Shown: positions 1 to 4,860 of the stretch, in pieces | Layout: each line of letters opens with the position of its first letter | Numbering within the stretch: the first letter of the stretch is position 1 | Assembly: GCA_001796965.1 (NCBI GenBank) | Contig: MGOA01000157.1 | Span: 1 to 7,790 of the forward strand | Direction of reading: 5' to 3' | Length of the DNA: 7,790 bases | DNA from: Chloroflexi bacterium RBG_16_64_43 | GTDB lineage: Bacteria > Chloroflexota > Anaerolineae > Anaerolineales > RBG-16-64-43 | Made by a program: the position numbers and the translations under genes | The notes under the pieces: model-generated | Told to the model about the DNA's origin: nothing | The model's input: the letters and a program-made list of their open reading frames with translations, nothing else | The model's database searches: none

Positions 1-2
1 AA

Positions 3-686
3 CTTCAGGAGAGTGGTGGAGAGGCCGGCCAGCTCGACTTCTGGGACGAGCAACTGGCGGTCAGCGGTGCCACGATCAGCCTTGCTCGAGGCCTGGCCCT
101 GGCCGAACTCGAACGCACGGCACAACCGGTGCACCGCCGGCTGACCCGCCAGGCGGAGGTGTTGCAGCTTACCTATCAGCCGTCGGTCGATCCGGCCGCG
201 CCCGAGGCGCATCGTGGCAATGGAGCGCTGCAGCGCGAGCTGCCTTTACCGGTGGCTGTAGACCGCGAGCGCTTCGCCCTCGAAGATTATCGCCAGCTGC
301 TTGCCCAGCGTCTGCGTGAGTCGCGCGGCGATTCGATCGCCCGTGGAACCACTCTGTACGGCCCGCATCGCGACGAATGGCGCTTGCTCATCAACGCAGT
401 CGACCTGGGAACATACGGCTCGCGCGGGCAGGCCCGCACCGGGCTCTTGGCTCTCAAACTGGCCGAGGTGGAATGGATGCGCGCGCGTGTAGGCGAGTGG
501 CCGATGCTGCTACTGGATGAGGTGCTCTCGGAGCTGGACCGTACCCGGCGCGAGGATTTGCTCGAGCATCTCGGTTCCGCCGAGCAAGCCCTGCTCACCA
601 CGACCGACCCGGAGATGCTGCCCGCCTCATTCCGCAAACAGACGCCCACCTGGCGCCTAGAGGCTGGGAGGCTGCACCCGGAATGA
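3..686 (+). CDS. recF: DNA replication/repair protein RecF, C-terminal part (5' end cut by window)
   Basis: RecF is an SMC-like ATPase that binds gapped DNA and, with RecO and RecR, loads RecA at single-strand gaps and stalled forks. The reading frame is open from base 3 and gives 227 residues before the TGA at 684-686, so the N-terminus with the Walker A site lies upstream of the window. The visible part begins with a RecF-typical stretch (LDFWDEQLA, then GATISLARG). It continues with YGPHRDEW, matching the family's GPHRDD segment. Next comes the ABC signature-like SRGQART near 421-440, then a Walker B/D-loop LLLDEVLSELD near 508-540. A GTG at 129 could be mistaken for a start, but the homology clearly continues upstream of it. 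The gene converges on rsmG with a 44-bp gap. Identification is firm; only the 5' boundary is unknown. Confidence 0.95.
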   Translation, partial: LQESGGEAGQLDFWDEQLAVSGATISLARGLALAELERTAQPVHRRLTRQAEVLQLTYQPSVDPAAPEAHRGNGALQRELPLPVAVDRERFALEDYRQLLAQRLRESRGDSIARGTTLYGPHRDEWRLLINAVDLGTYGSRGQARTGLLALKLAEVEWMRARVGEWPMLLLDEVLSELDRTRREDLLEHLGSAEQALLTTTDPEMLPASFRKQTPTWRLEAGRLHPE

Positions 687-730
687 CCGGCGCTGTGCCT
701 GTCGTGTGCTTCGCTGGGCTGGACGATCCT
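687..730. other. Convergent intergenic gap recF/rsmG
   Basis: This 44-bp spacer lies between the stop codons of recF (plus) and rsmG (minus). I looked for a bidirectional terminator and see no convincing stem followed by a T-run on either strand. Termination may therefore be Rho-dependent, or may occur inside the neighbouring genes. Confidence 0.5.
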
Positions 731-1444
731 TTACAGTAACGGCCGCCTGGCGGGAATGCCCGCGCGGCGCGGATATCGCTCGGGGGTAGAGGCGACCTTT
801 TCCATCACCACCAGGTAGCGCGTCTCGGCCACCCCCGGCAATTCCACCGGGATCATCTTGCGCAACGTGCCTCCCAGCAGGCGCATCGCCTCGGATGCGG
901 CGTGGGCCTCCGAGGGCCCGCTCTCGCCCTTCTGCGCCACGGCCAGCCCGCCGATGCGGGTGAAGGGCAGTAGATACTCCGCCAATGTCGGCAATTCAGC
1001 AACAGCCCGCGCCAGCGAGCCATCGTATTGCTCGCGATGTTCAGGTTGATGAGCCACATCCTCGGCTCGGCCATGCACAACTTGCACCTGGCGCATGTCC
1101 AGAGTCTGGACCACATGCCGGCAGAACTCCGCCTTCTTGCCAGTGGCCTCGACCAATGTGATTTCCAGGGCAGGGATGAGAATCTTGAGCGCCAGACCCG
1201 GGAAGCCGGCGCCTGTGCCGATATCGATCACGCGCCGCGGTGAAGCCGCTGACAAGGCTTGCCAACAAGAGAACGAATCCAGAAAGTGTTTGGTGGCGAC
1301 CTCGCCCGGGTCGGTGATGGCGGTGAGGTTGGCGCGTCGATTCCATCGCACCAGTTCTTCGGAGTAGCGCTCGACCTTGCGCCGCTGGTCGGCGCTGAGG
1401 TTGAGCCCCAGGAGCAGTGTGGTTGACTGGATCAGGGCGTCCAT
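731..1444 (-). CDS. rsmG: 16S rRNA (guanine527-N7)-methyltransferase RsmG (GidB)
   Basis: RsmG uses S-adenosylmethionine to methylate N7 of G527 in the 530 loop of 16S rRNA; its loss is known to give low-level streptomycin resistance. The 237-residue product is slightly longer than the usual 205-240. It shows the N-terminal NLTAITDP and KHFLDS segments (39-57), SAM motif I IDIGTGAGFPG (73-83), and motif II LVEATGKKAEF (97-107). It also has GRAED (125-129), the ARAVAELPTLAEYLLPF block (145-161), the AQKG loop with Lys172, and a C-terminal YPRRAGIPARRPL, which is family-typical. The ATG at 1444 is the first possible start, because an in-frame TGA (the stop of the upstream hydrolase) lies only four codons before it. 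No Shine-Dalgarno sequence is visible, so translation probably depends on the preceding gene. It is probably co-transcribed with that hydrolase. Confidence 0.96.
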   Translation of the reverse strand: MDALIQSTTLLLGLNLSADQRRKVERYSEELVRWNRRANLTAITDPGEVATKHFLDSFSCWQALSAASPRRVIDIGTGAGFPGLALKILIPALEITLVEATGKKAEFCRHVVQTLDMRQVQVVHGRAEDVAHQPEHREQYDGSLARAVAELPTLAEYLLPFTRIGGLAVAQKGESGPSEAHAASEAMRLLGGTLRKMIPVELPGVAETRYLVVMEKVASTPERYPRRAGIPARRPLL

Positions 1445-1456
1445 GGAGGCAAGATC

Positions 1457-2140
1457 TCAGATCTGCAGCGATTGGCCCGGGCTGAGCACACGCACCGGCA
1501 CGCCCGTCTCGCGTTCCACACGGGCGGCCCACGCGTGCCCGTCTTGCTGGATCAGGTCAAACGTATTGTAGTGAATGGGGAGGACGAGCCGCGGGGCGAT
1601 GAATGTCACCGCGCGCAGGGCGTCCTCCGGCCCCATGGTGTAGTTGTCGCCAATCGGCAAGGCCGCCAGATCAATCCCCTCCTCGCCGATCAGGCGCATG
1701 TCGCCAAAGAGCCCGGTGTCCGCCGCAAGGTAGATCTTCTTGCCGTCCGCGGTGGTCAGCAGGAATCCGGCTGCGTGCCCGCCATCCGATCCATCCGGTA
1801 GCATCGACCCGTGCATCGCGGGCGTCAGTTTGAGATGACCAAATGGGAAGTGGTGCCCGCCGCCTATGTGCAGCGCGTGTCCGGCCACCTGCTGGTTCTT
1901 CAGCCAGGTGATGATCTCGGCGTTGCTCACCACCAGGGCGCCGGTGCGGCGGGCAATGGCCAGGGTGTCGCCCAAATGGTCGCCATGGCCATGCGATACG
2001 AGAATGTAGTCCGGCGTCACCTGATCAGCACGCACGCTGGCCGAGGGATTGTCATCCAGGTACGGATCCACCAGCACAACTTTGCCGCTCGTCTCAATCA
2101 GGAATGCGGCGTGTCCCAGCCAGGTGAGTGTGGTTGGCAT
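1457..2140 (-). CDS. UPF0173 metal-dependent hydrolase (metallo-beta-lactamase fold)
   Basis: This 227-residue protein is of the usual length for the UPF0173/UlaG-like branch of the metallo-beta-lactamase superfamily. It starts with the family's WLGHAAFLIE strand (7-16, His10). It then has the metal-binding HxHxDH motif as HGHGDH (His50, His52, Asp54, His55), a further His110, Asp141 in AADTGLFGD, and His190 in PIHYNTF. These residues are expected to bind two metal ions, probably zinc or manganese. No signal peptide is seen, so it is probably cytosolic. The physiological substrate of UPF0173 proteins is not settled; phosphodiester or lactone hydrolysis is only suggested by the fold. The ATG at 2140 is preceded by a weak GGGGA with an 8-nt spacer. 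It lies 106 bp after the histidine kinase gene and 12 nt before rsmG, and probably forms a transcript with rsmG. Confidence 0.92.
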   Translation of the reverse strand: MPTTLTWLGHAAFLIETSGKVVLVDPYLDDNPSASVRADQVTPDYILVSHGHGDHLGDTLAIARRTGALVVSNAEIITWLKNQQVAGHALHIGGGHHFPFGHLKLTPAMHGSMLPDGSDGGHAAGFLLTTADGKKIYLAADTGLFGDMRLIGEEGIDLAALPIGDNYTMGPEDALRAVTFIAPRLVLPIHYNTFDLIQQDGHAWAARVERETGVPVRVLSPGQSLQI

Positions 2141-2167
2141 GCCTGTTATCCCCGGGCACGCGGTCCG

Positions 2168-2188
2168 CGCGGATCACAGCGATCCGCG
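2168..2188. repeat. Inverted repeat / hairpin, 8-bp perfect stem with 5-nt loop
   Basis: CGCGGATC (2168-2175) is followed by loop ACAGC and the exact inverse GATCCGCG (2181-2188). The stem is very stable, but no T-run follows on the minus strand, so it does not look like an intrinsic terminator of the histidine kinase gene. It lies between the kinase stop and the hydrolase start, just downstream of the possible -10 box. That position fits an operator at +1 or a stem-loop at the 5' end of the hydrolase mRNA. The half-site recurs at 2241-2250. Confidence 0.6.
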
Positions 2189-2197
2189 TGCTTGCGT

Positions 2198-2203
2198 ATT
2201 CTA
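2198..2203 (-). promoter_or_regulatory. Possible -10 box for the UPF0173-rsmG pair
   Basis: Read on the minus strand the hexamer is TAGAAT, one mismatch from the sigma-70/sigma-A -10 consensus, and it sits in an AT-rich patch unlike the surrounding GC-rich sequence. No good -35 is seen at 16-18 bp. Transcription would start near 2191, at the edge of the inverted repeat at 2168-2188, leaving a leader of about 50 nt before the hydrolase ATG. The lack of a -35 keeps confidence low. Confidence 0.35.
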
Positions 2204-2240
2204 TTCGATATTGGCACGAGGGTTGCGTATCGAGCGTACC

Positions 2241-2250
2241 CGCGGATCAC
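2241..2250. repeat. Second copy of the CGCGGATCAC motif
   Basis: These ten bases are identical to 2168-2177, in direct orientation and 73 bp apart. This copy spans the stop codon of the histidine kinase gene (TGA, complement of 2247-2249). Together with the inverted half at 2181-2188 there are three GATCCGCG half-sites in about 85 bp. GC-rich chance is a real alternative. Confidence 0.4.
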
Positions 2251-4085
2251 GCCGCAGCACGGGCCTCACTGGCCGCCGGCAGTGTGAACCAGAACACACT
2301 GCCTTTGCCCGGTTCACTGGTCGCCCCGATCGTGCCCCCCTGCAATTCGACCAGGCGTTTGGTGAGGTGCAGCCCCAGCCCCCATCCAGGCTGATCGCGT
2401 ACGGCAGCCGATTCCCCGCGGAAGAACTGGCTGAACAAGCGCTCCTGCTCTTCGCGGGTCATACCGATGCCCGTGTCTTGAATCAGGATGCGCACCCGGT
2501 CGCCTTCGCGCTGCGCCCGCACCGAGATGCTGCCGCCGGAGGGGGTGTACTTGTTGGCATTGCTGAGCAAGTTGGCAATGATCTGCATCAGACGGTTGCG
2601 ATCGGCGCGCACGGCTGGCAGATCGGAGGGGATGGCGGCATCCACTTGCTGCTGACGCAGTGCAAAATTGGGCTCCATGCTGGCCAGCGTTTCTTGCAAG
2701 TAGCGCCCCAGCGAAAGCGGGCCGAGTTCCATGCGTAGACGGCCGCTCTCAATGCTCGAGAGGTCGAGCAGGTCGGAGACCAGCGCCGCCATGCGATCGA
2801 CGTTCTTCTGGATGGTATCCAGGAATTCGAGTTGGCGGTCGGTGACGGGCCCGGCCGACCCCTTGCGCAGCAGGTCGGCATAGCCGCGCACTGAGGTCAT
2901 GGGCACCTTGAGTTCATGCGACACAATCGAGACGAACTGCGACTTGGCCTCATCCGCGCGGCGCACGGCCTGGAACAAGCGGGTGTTCTCGAGGGCCGTG
3001 GCGGCATGATCCACCAGGCGGCTGAGCGCCTCCTGCTCGCTGGGCAAAAAGCTGGGCATCGGCCGGCTGACATACACTGCACCGATGACGCTGCCCTCAC
3101 GCATCACCGGCGTGAGTAGCGCGGCCGACGATTTGACGCTGGCCGGGCGTGCGCTCAGGCGTTTGTTCTCCAGGGCATGCGCCAGCGGGTCGCCGTTGTT
3201 GGGGAAGGAGGGGCCTTCGCCCTCCGCCCAACCACGCGAGGCGGCGATGTGCAAGCCGGTCTCCTCATCCATGCGTACCGCAACCCAGCCTTGCGAGGCG
3301 TGGGTGATCTGCAGCGCCCACTCGAGCAGAGTATCGGCCACGCGCTGCGGCTCGAGGTTGGCGTTGAGTTGCCGATCCACCTGTTGCAGCCGTTCGAGCT
3401 CTTCCACTCGCGCTTGCAGGGCCTGGTCGGTGAGCGTGTACAGGCGCGCGTTCTCGATTGCGGTGGCGGCCTGAGTCGCCAGCGTCGAGAGCAGTTCCAG
3501 ATCGCGCGAGGTAAACAGCCCGGCCCGCACGCGGTTGTCGCAATAGATGACGCCCAGCACGTGTTCCTTGACCTTGAGCGGCACACACAGAATCGATCGC
3601 AGGGCGTAGCGCTTGACGGAACGTTGGTTTGAGAAGCGCGGGTCGGTCTGGGCATTAGTGGTGAGCACCGGCATTCCGGTGCGCGCCACGGTTTCCACTA
3701 CCGTGCGGCTGTACTCCATTTCCTTCTGGCCGAGATTCAGCCGGTCCAGGTTTCGAGCGGCGCGCAGGTTGAGCGTGCCGCCCACCTCGTCGATCAGCAT
3801 GATGCAGCCGCGTTCCGCGCCCGTCAGCTGCACCACAGCGTCCATCACCTGGGTCAGCGAATCGTCGAGCAGCAGCGAGGAGCCGAGAGCTTGCGATACG
3901 CGATACAGGGTGAGCAAGCGCGACTGCTCATCGGCCCGCGCCAGGTCGTCGCCCAATGTATTCAGTTGCTGCAGGGTCTGCGCCATGAGCGGCTGCAGCG
4001 AGTCGGTCTTGGCCAAGCGCGCCTGGAGTTTCTCCAGCGACTGCTTGACCGCATCGACCGAAGCTGGAAGTGCAGTCTGATTCAT
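2247..4085 (-). CDS. Soluble sensor histidine kinase with two GAF domains
   Basis: The product is 612 residues with no membrane segment or signal peptide, so it should be a cytoplasmic sensor that autophosphorylates and passes phosphate to a response regulator. In order it has a helical, probably coiled-coil N-terminus (about 12-58), GAF1 (about 67-212), a linker helix (about 213-240), GAF2 (about 241-370), HisKA and HATPase_c. The H-box SHELKVPMTS carries the presumed phospho-acceptor His390. The ATPase shows the N-box NLLSNANKYTP (505-515), G1 DTGIGM (537-542), the F-box LFSQFFRG (550-557) and G2 GWGLGL (567-572), so all catalytic elements are present. GAF ligands cannot be told from sequence. 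I chose the ATG at 4085 because it has GAGG five nt upstream and overlaps the nth-like stop as ATGA; an upstream ATG at 4175 would put 90 bp inside nth. No response regulator is in the window. Confidence 0.94.
   Translation of the reverse strand: MNQTALPASVDAVKQSLEKLQARLAKTDSLQPLMAQTLQQLNTLGDDLARADEQSRLLTLYRVSQALGSSLLLDDSLTQVMDAVVQLTGAERGCIMLIDEVGGTLNLRAARNLDRLNLGQKEMEYSRTVVETVARTGMPVLTTNAQTDPRFSNQRSVKRYALRSILCVPLKVKEHVLGVIYCDNRVRAGLFTSRDLELLSTLATQAATAIENARLYTLTDQALQARVEELERLQQVDRQLNANLEPQRVADTLLEWALQITHASQGWVAVRMDEETGLHIAASRGWAEGEGPSFPNNGDPLAHALENKRLSARPASVKSSAALLTPVMREGSVIGAVYVSRPMPSFLPSEQEALSRLVDHAATALENTRLFQAVRRADEAKSQFVSIVSHELKVPMTSVRGYADLLRKGSAGPVTDRQLEFLDTIQKNVDRMAALVSDLLDLSSIESGRLRMELGPLSLGRYLQETLASMEPNFALRQQQVDAAIPSDLPAVRADRNRLMQIIANLLSNANKYTPSGGSISVRAQREGDRVRILIQDTGIGMTREEQERLFSQFFRGESAAVRDQPGWGLGLHLTKRLVELQGGTIGATSEPGKGSVFWFTLPAASEARAAA
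4082..4085 (-). other. ATGA stop/start overlap (nth-like / histidine kinase)
   Basis: On the minus strand the bases ATGA hold the kinase start (ATG, 4085-4083) and the nth-like stop (TGA, 4084-4082). With GAGG at 4094-4091 serving as ribosome binding site, this is the standard arrangement for translational coupling by terminating ribosomes. It shows that the two genes share one mRNA. Confidence 0.85.
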
Positions 4086-4765
4086 GCTTGCCTCGCGCGC
4101 CGACTCGTGGCCCGGCCTACCGGGCACATACGGCACAATGGACACTCCGTGCATTTCGGGCGGCGCGCCTGGCACACTTCGCGCCCGAGGCGGATCAGAT
4201 TAAGATGGTCCGCGGCGTACCACTGCGGCTCGAAGAGCCGCGCCAGGTGAACGTGGGCCGCCTCGTACGACTGGTGCGCCGGCCGCAGACCTAAGCGTTG
4301 GGTCACGCGGTAGATGTGCGTATCCACAGGAAAGGCCGCATGCCCCAGCGCAAAAAGCATAACGATGGAGGCCGTCTTCGGCCCCACGCCCGGCAGGCTG
4401 CGCAACCACTTCCGGGACTCTTCCGCCGATTGCACCTGGAGAAATTCCAGGTCCAGCCGGCCACGCTCGTTCGTGATCCGGCGCAGGGCCTCCTGGATGC
4501 GCGGCCCTTTTTGTTGGGCCAGCCCGGCCGGCCGGATCGCTCGTATCACCTCGCCTGGCGCTGCATCGCGCACCGCCTCCCAGGTGGGCAAGGCTTCCTT
4601 CAACGCGAGAAAGGCCCGGTCGCGGTTCGCGTCGTTGGTGTTCTGCGAAAGAATCGTGCACACCAATTCATCCAGCGCCGGCAACCTCTCGCGCCCGGTC
4701 GCCTCGCCGTACAGCATGCGCAGCCGATGGCTGATCCGCCGCGCCCGCGCCTGCAGGGAAGGCAT
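4082..4765 (-). CDS. nth: Endonuclease III-like DNA glycosylase/AP lyase (HhH-GPD, 4Fe-4S)
   Basis: Endonuclease III starts base-excision repair by removing oxidised pyrimidines and cutting the abasic site by beta-elimination. The 227-residue product matches the family length. The helix-hairpin-helix LPGVGPKTA (124-132) contains the presumed Schiff-base Lys130. VDTH carries the catalytic Asp148. The C-terminus has the canonical iron-sulfur spacing C-X6-C-X2-C-X5-C (Cys198, 205, 208, 214), with an extra Cys211 inside the last spacer. The N-terminal motif is LSQNTND (39-45), where E. coli Nth has LSAQATD, so this is a divergent subgroup and substrate preference could differ. The frame stays open to an ATG at 4840, but homology begins after the ATG at 4765, and a TATAAT lies six nt before it. 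The last four bases overlap the kinase start. Confidence 0.92.
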   Translation of the reverse strand: MPSLQARARRISHRLRMLYGEATGRERLPALDELVCTILSQNTNDANRDRAFLALKEALPTWEAVRDAAPGEVIRAIRPAGLAQQKGPRIQEALRRITNERGRLDLEFLQVQSAEESRKWLRSLPGVGPKTASIVMLFALGHAAFPVDTHIYRVTQRLGLRPAHQSYEAAHVHLARLFEPQWYAADHLNLIRLGREVCQARRPKCTECPLCRMCPVGRATSRRARQA

Positions 4766-4771
4766 GCACCC

Positions 4772-4777
4772 ATTATA
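4772..4777 (-). promoter_or_regulatory. -10 box TATAAT of the nth-like gene, suggests a leaderless mRNA
   Basis: The minus strand reads a perfect TATAAT, then GGGTGC, then the ATG at 4765. With the usual 6-7 nt from -10 to +1, transcription would begin at or next to the A of the start codon. No Shine-Dalgarno sequence precedes this ATG, in keeping with a leaderless message. No good -35 is seen at 16-18 bp. Confidence 0.6.
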
Positions 4778-4811
4778 GTCGAGCGTTTTTGTCGAATGTG
4801 TGCGATCCTTC

Positions 4812-4841
4812 TTGCAATCCGCTTGCCATAAAGGGTACACT
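4812..4841 (+). promoter_or_regulatory. Probable promoter of the transglutaminase gene
   Basis: TTGCAA (4812-4817) and TACACT (4836-4841) are each four of six matches to the sigma-70 -35 and -10 consensus, with an 18-bp spacer. Transcription would start near 4848, giving a leader of about 13 nt before the ATG at 4861. The ribosome binding site is weak (GAGA at 4851-4854). Confidence 0.5.
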
Positions 4842-4860
4842 TTTCTTGCAGAGACCTCGA

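Larger units (their letters stand above)
4766..4860. promoter_or_regulatory. Divergent promoter region nth-like / transglutaminase
   Basis: This 95-bp non-coding stretch separates two divergently read genes and is more AT-rich than its flanks. It contains a -10 hexamer for each direction, listed separately, and is the only place from which both transcription units can start. No strong inverted repeat that would suggest a dedicated regulator was found. Confidence 0.65.

Noticed and set aside
129..131. GTG as an internal start making a short recF-like gene
   Set aside because: The same frame upstream encodes typical RecF sequence back to base 3, so the gene simply begins outside the window.
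2168..2188. Hairpin as an intrinsic terminator of the histidine kinase transcript
   Set aside because: No T-run follows it on the minus strand; the sequence after the stem is GC-rich.
4086..4175. Upstream ATG at 4175 as start of the histidine kinase
   Set aside because: It would place 30 residues inside the nth-like gene, whereas the ATG at 4085 has a ribosome binding site and the classic ATGA overlap.
4320..4328. GTATCCACA, one base from a DnaA box
   Set aside because: It is single and lies in the nth-like codons for the conserved VDTH motif, so it is explained by coding; no cluster of boxes surrounds it.
4298..4831. Long plus-strand open frame (177 codons) antisense to the nth-like gene
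   Set aside because: It mirrors the conserved nth codons, has no recognisable domain and would run across the divergent promoter region.
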